NCBI GenBank assembly: GCA_015075555.1
Contig: JABTUD010000002.1
Span: 372,001 to 436,000, forward strand
Length of the DNA stretch: 64,000 nucleotides
Direction of reading: 5' to 3'
Source of the DNA: Thermoflexaceae bacterium
Lineage (GTDB): Bacteria; Chloroflexota; Dehalococcoidia; Tepidiformales; Tepidiformaceae
In this document: positions 1-8,290 of the stretch, in pieces
How the letters are laid out: each line of letters begins with the position of its first letter
Position numbering within the stretch: position 1 is the first letter of the stretch
Notes under the pieces: generated by a model
What the model was told of the DNA's origin: nothing
The model's database searches: none
What the model saw: only the letters and a program-made list of their open reading frames with translations
Program-made: the position numbers and the translations under genes

Positions 1-1
1 G

Positions 2-565
2 GGATTGCTCGTGATCGCGTTCTTTCTCCCCCTCTGGGTGATGGACATGAGCGCGCCCCAGTACCCGCAGGGGCTCCAGCTCGTGGCCTACGGAACGAAG
101 CTCACCGGCGACCTCCAGGAGATCAACTCCCTGAACCACTACGTTGGCGTAAAGGAGATCGAGCCCGATAGCGTCGCCGAGCTGAAGCTCTTCCCGTTCG
201 CCCTCTTTGCCCTGGTGGCAGTCCTGGTGGTGACCCCCTTCATTGTGCGCTGGCGATACTGGCGCGCAGTGCTGGCCGCGCTGGTCTTCGCGGTCCCCAT
301 TGGCATGTTGATCGACGTCCAGTGGTGGCTTTACAAGTACGGCCACGATCGCAGTGAGGATGCGATCTACGACATCTCGGACTTCACCACGAAGGTCCTC
401 GGCGGAACGCAGGTTATCAACTTCCACACCGACACCATGGTTGGCATTGGCTGGTGGATAATGGTGGCGGCGGGCGTGATCATCGCCGCGGGACCATCGT
501 TGATCCGCTTCCTGGCAACAAGCTGGGCCAACACCGGCGCCACGCCGCCAGCAGCGGGGCTCTAA
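2..565 (+). CDS. Integral membrane protein of nos cluster, 5' end cut
   Basis: The frame is open to the window edge, so the N-terminus is probably missing; a TTG at position 5 is the first possible start inside the window. About 187 residues remain. They show a truncated first hydrophobic segment, then an extracytoplasmic stretch with the motif SAPQYPQGLQL, then three further hydrophobic segments (about residues 60-80, 86-105 and 150-170). From memory, multispanning proteins with an APQYPxGL motif occur in clade II (atypical) nitrous-oxide reductase clusters. The position just upstream of NosD, NosF and NosY supports a role in that operon. The biochemical function is not known to me. Confidence 0.7.
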   Translation, partial: GLLVIAFFLPLWVMDMSAPQYPQGLQLVAYGTKLTGDLQEINSLNHYVGVKEIEPDSVAELKLFPFALFALVAVLVVTPFIVRWRYWRAVLAALVFAVPIGMLIDVQWWLYKYGHDRSEDAIYDISDFTTKVLGGTQVINFHTDTMVGIGWWIMVAAGVIIAAGPSLIRFLATSWANTGATPPAAGL

Positions 566-634
566 GCCCCACGCGCCGTGCTACACGGCCGGTCACAGTG
601 CCTGTACGGCCCTGGACGGCTGAGATTGAAAGCG

Positions 635-2050
635 ATGCCATTACCTTCTTTCGCCATCCGGGCAGCCCTGCTCGCCAGTGCAGTGACAGTAAGCACAGTG
701 TTTAACGCTGCAGGCGCGGATGCCCTCCCGCACCCGGACGCGACCACCTTCTCAATCGCAGAAGCCATTGCCGCAGCGGAGCCCGGGGCAACCATCGAGA
801 TCCCGCCGGGCGTGTACGAAGAGCAACTCGTGGTTGATAAGGCCCTCACGCTCGTGGGCACCGGCATGCCCGTGATAGACGGCGGGGGAAAGGGTGACGT
901 AATCGTCGTGAACGCGGAGGGCGTCACCATCCGCGGCATTGCCATTCGCCATTCGGGCCGGGTTGTGAGCGATGAGCCGGCCGGAATTCGTCTGCTTGCA
1001 GATTCGGCTGTCATCGAGGGCAACCGCCTTGAGGACGTGATGTACGGCATCACGGTCTGGGACAGCGGTGGCCACACCATCCGCGGCAACACGATCTCGA
1101 GCATCAGTGAGTACCCGGTCGAACGCCGGGGACATGCTATATATCTCTACAACTCCTGGGACAATGAGGTCCTGGAGAACACGATCTCGGTTGTCCGGGA
1201 CGGCTTCTTCATCGGATTCACGAAGGATACGCACATCGAGCGCAACCGCGTCTCCGAAGCGCGCTACGGAATCCATTACATGTACTCGCAGGACAACTCG
1301 TTCACCCTCAATACCTTCCGCGACAGCATCGCAGGCGCCGCACTGATGTTCTCAGAGCGGCTCACGCTGGAGCGCAACGAGTTCAGCCACAACTCGTCCG
1401 CAGCCTCGGGCTATGGCCTGCTTTTCAAGGATGTGGACGACATCACGATGGTTGACAACTGGATCTACGGCAACCGCATCGGCCTCACGCTGGAGGGAAC
1501 CCCCCAAACGCCGGGTGGCTTCGTCAACATCCGCCACAATTTCATCAGCTTCAACCAGGCGGCGGTGGAGATGACTTCTACCACAGCGGTAACCTTCACC
1601 GAGAACACGTTCATCGGCAATCTCCGCCTGGTGGAATCGCGCGGCGACATCGTCTCCAGCAAGAACCGCTGGTCGGCCGATGGCAGGGGGAACTTCTGGG
1701 ACGGCTACCGCGGCTACGATGCCAACGGCGACGGTGTGGGCGATATCGAGTACCGCTACGAAGGAGCCTACGACGACCTGGTAGAGGAGAACGAGGCGTT
1801 GCGCGCCTTCTCGTACACACCCGCGCGAACGGCGCTCGACATGGCGGCCGAGTGGTTTCCCGTCTACAGGCCGGAGCCGCGAGTGGTCGACAGCCACCCC
1901 CTCATGTCGCCGCCAATGAAGCTGGCCGCGTCACAATCTACCCGGGACCGGGTCGTCGTTGGCGTTTCGATGGCGGCGCTGGTCGCTATCCCCCTCTTCA
2001 TATTCCGGGCCGCGGCCACCACCGGCACACGGAGGTGGCGCGCATGCTAG
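635..2050 (+). CDS. nosD: NosD-like copper-site maturation protein
   Basis: This 471-residue protein has a likely signal peptide (about residues 1-25), then a right-handed beta-helix built of short PbH1-type repeats rich in G-N-x-I and N-x-F/I turns, about residues 60-380. A C-terminal hydrophobic segment (VVVGVSMAALVAIPLFIF) ends in RRWR, so the protein is probably anchored to the membrane from outside. NosD family members work with the NosF/NosY ABC transporter to supply sulfur for the CuZ centre of nitrous-oxide reductase. An in-frame ATG at 578 exists, but the 635 ATG puts the signal peptide at the N-terminus. The end overlaps the nosF start by 7 nt. Confidence 0.87.
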   Translation: MPLPSFAIRAALLASAVTVSTVFNAAGADALPHPDATTFSIAEAIAAAEPGATIEIPPGVYEEQLVVDKALTLVGTGMPVIDGGGKGDVIVVNAEGVTIRGIAIRHSGRVVSDEPAGIRLLADSAVIEGNRLEDVMYGITVWDSGGHTIRGNTISSISEYPVERRGHAIYLYNSWDNEVLENTISVVRDGFFIGFTKDTHIERNRVSEARYGIHYMYSQDNSFTLNTFRDSIAGAALMFSERLTLERNEFSHNSSAASGYGLLFKDVDDITMVDNWIYGNRIGLTLEGTPQTPGGFVNIRHNFISFNQAAVEMTSTTAVTFTENTFIGNLRLVESRGDIVSSKNRWSADGRGNFWDGYRGYDANGDGVGDIEYRYEGAYDDLVEENEALRAFSYTPARTALDMAAEWFPVYRPEPRVVDSHPLMSPPMKLAASQSTRDRVVVGVSMAALVAIPLFIFRAAATTGTRRWRAC

Positions 2051-2955
2051 CCGTCAGGAGCGTCACCAAGCGCTACGGCAGCCGGGTCACGGCCCTCGAC
2101 AACGTCTCCTTTGAGGTCGATGCCGGGCAGGTCATGGCGGTGATTGGGGCGAACGGGGCTGGCAAGACAACGCTGATTAAGTGCATCGTCGGGCTCGTCC
2201 GGTTCGAGGGCGAAGTCGTGGTGGGCGGGATCGGCGTCTCCCGCGATGGCCGCGGCGTGCGGCGCCTGATCGGATACATGCCCCAGGACCCTGCTTTCCA
2301 TTCGGACCTCTCCGTCCGGGAGACGGCGCTGTTCTACGCGGACCTCAAGTCGGCGCCGCCCCAGCGCGCCCGCGAGCTGGTCGAGACTGTGGGACTGGCC
2401 GCACACGAGGAGAAGAAGGTTGGTGAGCTTTCGGGCGGCATGCGCCAGCGTCTCGCGCTGGCGGTCACCCTGCTCGCCAACCCGCCCCTGCTCGTGCTCG
2501 ACGAGCCGGCCTCGGGCCTCGACATCTCGGCCCGGCTCGAACTCAGGCAGCTCGTGCAGGACCAGCGGAAGGAGGGCAAGTCAATCCTTCTCTCAACGCA
2601 CTGGCTCGAAGACGTGCCCCACGTTGCCGACAGCGCCCTGGTCCTGAACGAAGGAAAGACCGTCTTCCTGGGGCCGGCGACGGAGCTTGCCGGGGCGGCG
2701 GCGCCGAGTTCGCGGCTGTTCCTCCGCCTCAACGGCAAGGGCCCGGAGGCCGCACCCATCATCGAATCGCTGGCGAACGGCGCCGTGGAGGACACCGGGG
2801 ACTGGCTCGTCGTCTCGTGCCCGGCATCACGCAAGGCCCAGATCGTTGAGGCGCTGGTGGGCGCAGGCATCGGCATCCTCGACTTCCGCGTGGAGGAGGC
2901 CCCCGTCGACTCGGCGATTCTCCAGCTTCAGAAGAGCAAGGGGGGCCGGCCATGA
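2044..2955 (+). CDS. nosF: NosF-like ABC transporter ATPase
   Basis: This 303-residue ABC ATPase has Walker A GANGAGKT at residues 35-42, Q-loop Q81, signature LSGGM at 129-133, Walker B with D153-E154 and an H-loop in STHWLED. In the NosDFY system it powers transport of a sulfur species needed for CuZ assembly. An upstream in-frame ATG at 1852 lies inside nosD; the 2044 ATG gives a standard ATPase N-terminus. The stop codon overlaps the nosY start as ATGA, indicating translational coupling. Confidence 0.9.
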   Translation: MLAVRSVTKRYGSRVTALDNVSFEVDAGQVMAVIGANGAGKTTLIKCIVGLVRFEGEVVVGGIGVSRDGRGVRRLIGYMPQDPAFHSDLSVRETALFYADLKSAPPQRARELVETVGLAAHEEKKVGELSGGMRQRLALAVTLLANPPLLVLDEPASGLDISARLELRQLVQDQRKEGKSILLSTHWLEDVPHVADSALVLNEGKTVFLGPATELAGAAAPSSRLFLRLNGKGPEAAPIIESLANGAVEDTGDWLVVSCPASRKAQIVEALVGAGIGILDFRVEEAPVDSAILQLQKSKGGRP

Positions 2956-3773
2956 GGGCCACCTACGCCATCCTGCGCAAGGAGCTGCGCGATGCCGTCC
3001 AGAGCCGGTGGCTGCTCGCCTTCTCGGTGACCTTCGCTCTTGTAGCGCTCGCCCTCTCGATGGTCCAGGGGCGCGCCGGCGACCTGAGCGAACAGGGGTT
3101 CAACCGCACCACGGCGGGGCTCATCAACCTCTGCCTGCTGCTCGTGCCCCTGCTCGGCCTCGTCCTCGGCGCCAGCACAATTGCCGGCGAGCGCGACCGG
3201 GGCACCCTGCTGACGCTCCATTCACAGCCGATTTCCAGCTCGCAGCTGCTCATCGGCAAGTACCTTGGCCTTGTGGTGGCGGTCTGGATGGCCATCGTCC
3301 TTGGGTTTGGCGTCGCCGGGCTGCTGATGGCCTTTGTGAACCCGCTCACCGACATCTGGCACTACGCCCTCTTCATCGTGCTTTCTGCGGCGCTGGCCAC
3401 TTCCATGCTGAGCCTCGGCATGCTCATCTCGGTGGTTTCCGATGGACGCCTCAAGGCGATGGCGCTGGCCGTTCTCGCCTGGTTCGTGCTGGTGCTGCTC
3501 TATGACCTTGGCGCCATCGGCGTGGCGCTCTCCGTCTCATCCTCAGGGCGAAGCCTCACGCTGGCGGTGCTTGGCAACCCGGTGGAAAGCGTCCGCATCC
3601 TCGCGGTGATGAGCCTTGAGCCCGACCTGCAGATCCTGGGGCCGCTCGGGGCCTATCTCACCGAGGAGCTCGGCAAGCTCACCAGCGTAATCCTGCTTTC
3701 TAGCGCGCTCGTGGCCTGGGCAGCCCTTCCCCTGGTGGCAGCAGAACGGCTCTTCCGCCGCCAGGACCTGTAG
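2952..3773 (+). CDS. nosY: NosY-like ABC transporter permease
   Basis: This 273-residue membrane protein has about six hydrophobic segments and the family features of ABC-2 type permeases: an N-terminal LRKELRDAVQSRW amphipathic stretch, and AGERDRGTLLTL after the second segment, the usual NosY/ABC-2 loop. It should form the membrane part of the NosFY transporter. It begins at the ATGA overlap with nosF and is the last gene of this plus-strand operon. A GCCGGC inverted repeat follows at about 3800 but overlaps the convergent next gene. Confidence 0.9.
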   Translation: MRATYAILRKELRDAVQSRWLLAFSVTFALVALALSMVQGRAGDLSEQGFNRTTAGLINLCLLLVPLLGLVLGASTIAGERDRGTLLTLHSQPISSSQLLIGKYLGLVVAVWMAIVLGFGVAGLLMAFVNPLTDIWHYALFIVLSAALATSMLSLGMLISVVSDGRLKAMALAVLAWFVLVLLYDLGAIGVALSVSSSGRSLTLAVLGNPVESVRILAVMSLEPDLQILGPLGAYLTEELGKLTSVILLSSALVAWAALPLVAAERLFRRQDL

Positions 3774-3806
3774 CGGCGCCCGAACACCAGGCAGGCGGGC
3801 CGGCAA

Positions 3807-4559
3807 TCAGCCGGCGCCGGCGCGAACCGCATCGAGCACCGCATCCACCACGGCCCGTTCGCGCTCGCGCAGGAATCGAAGCCGGTCACGGTCAATGGGC
3901 TCGGCGATGCTGTCTTCCTCCGCCACCAGGTCGTCGAGGCGAATGAGCGCGGCCGCGCGGCGTGCGCCCAGCGCCTTCGCCACCGCGAAAGTGGCGGCCG
4001 TTTCCATATCCACGCCAAGGTAGCCGTGGCGGCTCCAGTCGGCGATGACCTCGCGCGATTCGGCGAGGATGGCCGGGGTCGAGTAGATGGCGTGCTCGTG
4101 AACTGCAACTCCGCGGTTGCGAAGCTCCGCCGCGATGGCGCTCGATAGCCCGGGGGTTGAGTCGGCGAGGATCCCCTTGGGGAGGTACCAGTCGCTGACG
4201 CCGTCCTGGCGCTCAGCATGGCGAGGGACGACCACGTCGCCGCGGGCGATGCCGTGCTGGAGCGCCCCGAACCAGCCAAGCTGCACGATTGTCTGCACGC
4301 CGGCGCCACACCAGGTGTGCGCGTGGAGGGCCGCCATCGGGCCCCCAAAGCAGGCCGCCACCGCCACCTTGAGCCCGTGGTAACCGCAGAGGTAGGCGGG
4401 GTAGTTATTCAGCGGAACCGGGTCTTCGAGGTAGGCCGCGAACCGCCCCGCTCCGCGTTCGATGGCGAACAAGCCGACGAGCAGCACCACATCGGGCGCC
4501 TGCCCGGCATCGATCCCCAGGATGCGCCGATGGTCCTCAGCGGTCAGCTCCCGGTACAC
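3807..4559 (-). CDS. Purine/uridine phosphorylase family protein
   Basis: This 250-residue protein resembles the PNP/UDP phosphorylase family, which cleaves nucleosides with phosphate to a base and ribose-1-phosphate. Supporting motifs are a glycine-rich LGWFGALQHGIARGDVVVP region and the substrate-binding GVDMETAATFAVAKALG stretch near residue 185, matching the family's conserved glutamate that contacts the ribose. The usual GIG/GT phosphate loop near the N-terminus is not obvious, so substrate specificity is unclear. It starts 5 nt after the dapB stop on the same strand and is probably co-transcribed with it. Confidence 0.72.
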   Translation of the reverse strand: MYRELTAEDHRRILGIDAGQAPDVVLLVGLFAIERGAGRFAAYLEDPVPLNNYPAYLCGYHGLKVAVAACFGGPMAALHAHTWCGAGVQTIVQLGWFGALQHGIARGDVVVPRHAERQDGVSDWYLPKGILADSTPGLSSAIAAELRNRGVAVHEHAIYSTPAILAESREVIADWSRHGYLGVDMETAATFAVAKALGARRAAALIRLDDLVAEEDSIAEPIDRDRLRFLRERERAVVDAVLDAVRAGAG

Positions 4560-4564
4560 GGGCC

Positions 4565-5338
4565 CTACGTGAGCCCAAAGAGGGCGTCGAGGCCCACCAC
4601 CAGGTGGTCCAGCTCCATCACTGCCCGCGTTGCCGCCACAACCCCCGGCATGAACGAATCCCTCCCCGTGGTGTCGTGGCGGATTGTCAGTGTCTGGCCC
4701 AGCCCGCCGAAGATGACCTCCTGGTGGGCCACGAGACCGGGCAGCCGCACCGAATGGATGGCAATCCCGCCGAGCTCCGCGCCACGCGCCCCGGGGATGG
4801 TCTCCTTTTCAGTGGATGGATGCACAAACGGCGCTTTCCGGGCTGCGCGCATCATCTCCGCCGTCGCCTTCGCGGTGCCGCTGGGGGAATCGACCTTCTG
4901 GTCGTGGTGGAGCTCGATGATCTCGGCGTTGTCGAAGAAGCGCGCCGCCTGGCGGGCGAAGTGCATCATCAGCACGGCGCCGATAGCGAAGTTGGCCGCA
5001 ACGACCGTGCCCGTCCTGCGCACCGAGCACTCGTTATCGAGCCAGGACATGAACTCGCCCGAAAGGCCGGTTGTTCCAACAACCAGCCGCACGCCCCGGG
5101 GGAGGGCCGCCTCAGCGAGGAGCGGGGTCCAGGCGGCATTGGTGAAGTCAATCACAGCATCCGCCCGCACCTCGTCGAGGCACCGCGCGGCGTCCTTGAA
5201 CACCGGCAGGCCGTCGATGGCGGAGCCTTCCGCCAGCGCGTCGACGAACGCGACCGGCTCCAGGTCGCCGGCAGCTGCAACCGCCTGGTGCACCTGGCGC
5301 CCCATCCTTCCTGACCCGGAGACCACTACACGTATCAA
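4565..5338 (-). CDS. dapB: 4-hydroxy-tetrahydrodipicolinate reductase
   Basis: DapB reduces hydroxy-tetrahydrodipicolinate in lysine and diaminopimelate synthesis. The nucleotide-binding loop SGSGRMG sits at residues 7-13, GTTG at 88-91, and the DapB signature ELHHDQKVDSPSGTA at 142-156 carries the catalytic His and Lys. With the TTG start at 5338 the protein has 257 residues, near the usual 240-270. An in-frame start at 5479 would add 47 low-complexity residues before the dinucleotide fold and looks wrong; a GTG a few codons in is also possible. It is divergent from the TetR gene. Confidence 0.9.
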   Translation of the reverse strand: MIRVVVSGSGRMGRQVHQAVAAAGDLEPVAFVDALAEGSAIDGLPVFKDAARCLDEVRADAVIDFTNAAWTPLLAEAALPRGVRLVVGTTGLSGEFMSWLDNECSVRRTGTVVAANFAIGAVLMMHFARQAARFFDNAEIIELHHDQKVDSPSGTAKATAEMMRAARKAPFVHPSTEKETIPGARGAELGGIAIHSVRLPGLVAHQEVIFGGLGQTLTIRHDTTGRDSFMPGVVAATRAVMELDHLVVGLDALFGLT

Positions 5339-5483
5339 TGTGCCAGGCAGACCCGGTGATGAACTTGCCCCCGGCACGACGCACCGGAAGGGACAGGAGC
5401 TGATTCTACAGCGATCCGTCGCTGCCCTGCGCGCCGGGCAGATGGGGTCGGGCGGCAGGCCCGCCGTCCGGGCGACCACCCGG

Positions 5484-5513
5484 TTGGGCCGGTCGCCGAT
5501 AGGCTGGTATGCT
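5484..5513 (+). promoter_or_regulatory. Candidate promoter of TetR gene
   Basis: TTGGGC at 5484-5489 and TATGCT at 5508-5513 are separated by 18 nt. Transcription would start near 5520, giving a leader of about 48 nt before the ATG at 5568. TetR proteins usually repress their own promoter, but I see no clear palindrome here. Confidence 0.4.
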
Positions 5514-5567
5514 TGCTGTTACAGAGCGCCCGTCTGCGGCCGGGCAGACCCAGGAACCGTTCTCTCA

Positions 5568-6224
5568 ATGGGCCGAATCAACATCACCGCCATACGTCGC
5601 CGTCAGATCACCGACGCGACAATCGCCGTCATGGCACGGAATGGCTGGAACGAGACCTCCATCGACGAGATAACTCGCGAGGCTGGCGTCAGCCGCGGGC
5701 TTGTCTCCTACCACTTCCGCGACAAGTCGGAACTGCTTTCGGGTGTGCTGGCGCGCTGCCAGGAGTCGTTCGACGAAGCCGTCGCCAGGGGTGTCGCCGA
5801 GGGGCAGGACGTGCTTGAACGGCTGCGGATCATCATCCGCGTGGCGATCGAGCTGGTGAAAACAGACCCCGTGAACTACGAGGTCTTCCTGCACTTCACG
5901 GCCAGCGCCCGCTCAGACCCCGAGCTTGGCGACCAGATACGGAAGCTCTGGGCGGGTTACCGCGCGGCGACCGCATCTGCGATTCGCTACGGGCAGCTGA
6001 AAGGCCTGATTCGCCCGGACATCGACCCGGATGCAACGGCAGCGATGGAGATCAGCACGCTCATCGGCCTCGCCCTGCAATGGCTGCTGGACCCCGACGC
6101 CTACCCTCTCGAGGAGGCGGCCCGGGAAACCGAAGAGATGTTCATGTCCTTCATCACGGCGGGCGTGGAAGGGGCCAGGAACGGCGCCGCTGCGAGCGCG
6201 GCCGCTGCGCCTTCGCCCTCCTGA
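5568..6224 (+). CDS. TetR/AcrR family transcriptional regulator
   Basis: This 218-residue protein has an N-terminal TetR helix-turn-helix (about residues 10-57) with the motif TSIDEITREAGVSRGLVSYH followed by FRDKSELL, typical of the family. The remaining roughly 150 residues are an alpha-helical ligand-binding and dimerisation domain, ending in an Ala-rich tail. VSYHF...LQWLLDPDAY recalls BetI-like members (TetR_C_6), but the ligand cannot be told from sequence. The chosen ATG directly precedes the DNA-binding domain; upstream in-frame codons run through the reverse of dapB. It is divergent from dapB and convergent with the fumarase gene. Confidence 0.85.
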   Translation: MGRINITAIRRRQITDATIAVMARNGWNETSIDEITREAGVSRGLVSYHFRDKSELLSGVLARCQESFDEAVARGVAEGQDVLERLRIIIRVAIELVKTDPVNYEVFLHFTASARSDPELGDQIRKLWAGYRAATASAIRYGQLKGLIRPDIDPDATAAMEISTLIGLALQWLLDPDAYPLEEAARETEEMFMSFITAGVEGARNGAAASAAAAPSPS

Positions 6225-6231
6225 CCCAAGG

Positions 6232-7629
6232 CTACTCACCCGTCATCGAGCGCGCGTCGAGCAGGCGGTCCAGCTCACCGGCCGGCAGTCCCGCACGCTC
6301 GCGGGCGACATCGCGAATGGTGCGGCCGGTTCGGAAGGCTTCGTTTGCGATCTCGGCTGCCTTCTCATAGCCGATCACATTGGCCAGCGGCGTGCCGATG
6401 CTCAACCCCTGCTCGACAAGCCGGGGCCCGTTCCCGGTTGCGCTGAGCCCCTCAACGCACTTCTCGGAGAGCACCGAGGCAGCGCTGGCCAGCAGCTCGA
6501 TAGACTGCAGCAGGTTGTGCGCCGCTACGGGCATCATCGTGTTTAGCTCAAAGAAGCCCCACTGCCCGGCAACCGTGATGGCTGCATCGTTGCCGATGAC
6601 CTGGGCCGCTACCTGGGCGACCGCCTCGGGAATCACCGGGTTCACCTTGCCCGGCATGATCGAGCTCCCGGGCTGGAGCGCGGGCAGCGAAAGCTCGTTG
6701 AGCCCGGCGCGCGGGCCGCTCCCCATGAGGCGGATGTCGTTCGCAATCTTCAGAAGTGAGATGGCCACCACGCGGAGCTGCCCGCTCATTTCGACGACTG
6801 CGTCGATGGAAGCCTGGGCCTGGAAGTGGTTGCCCGTCTCGCGCAGCTGCACGCGTTCGAGCTCCGAGACGTAGGCCAGCGCCCTGGCGGCAAACTCAGG
6901 GTGGGTGTTTACTCCCGTCCCGACCGCCGTCCCCCCGAGAGCGACTTCCCGCAGGGCTTCGCAGGCCAGTGTGACCCGGCGGCGGGCGCGCTCCATCTGC
7001 CCGGCGTAGCCCCGGAACTCCTGCCCGAGCCGGATTGGGGTGGCGTCCATCAGATGGGTGCGCCCGGTTTTCACGACGGAGTCGAACTCGTTCGCCTTGC
7101 CGTTCAGGTTCGCTTCGAGCCGGTAGAGCGCCGGCAGCAGCCTCTGCTGGACGCTGACGATGGCGGCCAGGTGGATGGCGGTGGGGATGACATCGTTCGA
7201 CGACTGGCCGCGATTGACGTGGTCATTCGGGTGCACGGGCGAGTAGGCGCCCTTCGGGCCGCGACCGAGGATCTCGTTTGCCCGGTTGGCGATGACCTCG
7301 TTGGCATTCATGTTCGTCGAGGTGCCCGAACCGGTCTGGAAGACGTCAACGATGAACTCGGCATCCCAGCGGCCGCCGGCCACCTCTTCGGCAGCGGTGA
7401 CAATCGCGGCGGCGAGCGCTGGATCCAGGAGCCCCAGGTCGCGATTGGCGAGCGCCGCTCCACGCTTGATGACGCCAAGCGCGCGAATGAAGCTGCGGGG
7501 CAGGCGGAGGCCGCTGATCGGGAAGTTCGCGTTCGCCCGGGCGGTGTCGATGCCGTAGTAGGCGTCCGCCGGAACCTGGTAGCCGCCCAGGGCGTCGTGT
7601 TCTTCACGGGAGTGCGGGTCTTCGCTCAT
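6232..7629 (-). CDS. fumC: Class II fumarase
   Basis: This 465-residue enzyme of the fumarase/aspartase superfamily most likely interconverts fumarate and malate. The superfamily signature GSSIMPGKVNP lies at residues 321-331, GSGTSTNMNANEVIANR at 100-116, HPNDHVN...QSSND at 133-145, GRTHLMDATP at 189-198 and LGGTAVGTGVNTHPEFA at 231-247. The HPNDHVN and THPE stretches favour fumarase; STNMNANEVIANR also occurs in aspartases, so aspartate ammonia-lyase is the alternative. The ATG at 7629 has AGGTGAG just upstream. It is the last gene of a minus-strand run after maf and the RNA methyltransferase. Confidence 0.82.
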   Translation of the reverse strand: MSEDPHSREEHDALGGYQVPADAYYGIDTARANANFPISGLRLPRSFIRALGVIKRGAALANRDLGLLDPALAAAIVTAAEEVAGGRWDAEFIVDVFQTGSGTSTNMNANEVIANRANEILGRGPKGAYSPVHPNDHVNRGQSSNDVIPTAIHLAAIVSVQQRLLPALYRLEANLNGKANEFDSVVKTGRTHLMDATPIRLGQEFRGYAGQMERARRRVTLACEALREVALGGTAVGTGVNTHPEFAARALAYVSELERVQLRETGNHFQAQASIDAVVEMSGQLRVVAISLLKIANDIRLMGSGPRAGLNELSLPALQPGSSIMPGKVNPVIPEAVAQVAAQVIGNDAAITVAGQWGFFELNTMMPVAAHNLLQSIELLASAASVLSEKCVEGLSATGNGPRLVEQGLSIGTPLANVIGYEKAAEIANEAFRTGRTIRDVARERAGLPAGELDRLLDARSMTGE

Positions 7630-7666
7630 CTCACCTGGCGCCTGTTCAGGGTTTCCGCCCACCAGC

Positions 7667-8290
7667 TTACGCCGGTGAGGTGCCGGGCCGCTCGGGGCAG
7701 GCCTTGCAGCGTGCATACCAGGCGGCGGGCTCGCGGCATGACACCCCCGCCGCTTCGAGCAGGCGGGCCAGGTTCCATAGCGGCAGCCCCACAACAGCGC
7801 AGTAGCAGCCTTCGAGCCCCGCAACCGTTGGCACATCCTCATCCTGGATTGCGTAGGCGCCAGCCTTGTCCAGGGGGCGGCCGCTGGCTACGTAGGCATC
7901 GATCTGCTCAACGGTGAGGGCGGCGAGGCGCACTTGCGACACGCTCAGGCCGGCCAGTTCGAGGCCCCCGGCCACGACCGCGAGGCCTGTGTAGACCGAG
8001 TGCTCCCGGCCTCTCAGCGCGCGAAGCATCCTGGCTGCTTCGCCAGCATCCGCCGGCTTACCATACGAGCGCTGGCCATCGTGCACGATCGTGTCGGCGC
8101 CAACGACAACCGCGCCACACGCCAGGGCCGCAACCGCCCTGGCCTTGGCAAGCGCCAGCCGGCGAGCGTCGCCTGCCGGGTCGCCGGTGGCTTCCTCGGG
8201 AACATGCGAAGGAATCACCTCGAAGTCAGAGAGCAGGGCGCCAAGCAGCTCGCGCCGCCGGGGCGACGCCGAGGCGAGAATGACCCGCAT
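7667..8290 (-). CDS. maf: Maf family nucleotide pyrophosphatase
   Basis: Maf proteins hydrolyse non-canonical or modified nucleoside triphosphates and have been linked to division arrest. This 207-residue copy has the N-terminal SASPRR motif at 7-12, the catalytic-site GADTIV with D66, and the KPADAGEAARML...REHSVYTG block. YAIQDED resembles the dTTP/UTP pyrophosphatase (YhdE-type) subgroup. A C-terminal tail of about 20 residues with CKAC is extra. Its start overlaps the stop of the upstream methyltransferase gene by 1 nt (TGATG), so translation is probably coupled. Confidence 0.88.
   Translation of the reverse strand: MRVILASASPRRRELLGALLSDFEVIPSHVPEEATGDPAGDARRLALAKARAVAALACGAVVVGADTIVHDGQRSYGKPADAGEAARMLRALRGREHSVYTGLAVVAGGLELAGLSVSQVRLAALTVEQIDAYVASGRPLDKAGAYAIQDEDVPTVAGLEGCYCAVVGLPLWNLARLLEAAGVSCREPAAWYARCKACPERPGTSPA

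Noticed and set aside
4218-5567. Upstream in-frame extension of the TetR gene
   Set aside because: This part is antisense to the nucleoside phosphorylase and dapB genes; the TetR domain begins right after the ATG at 5568.
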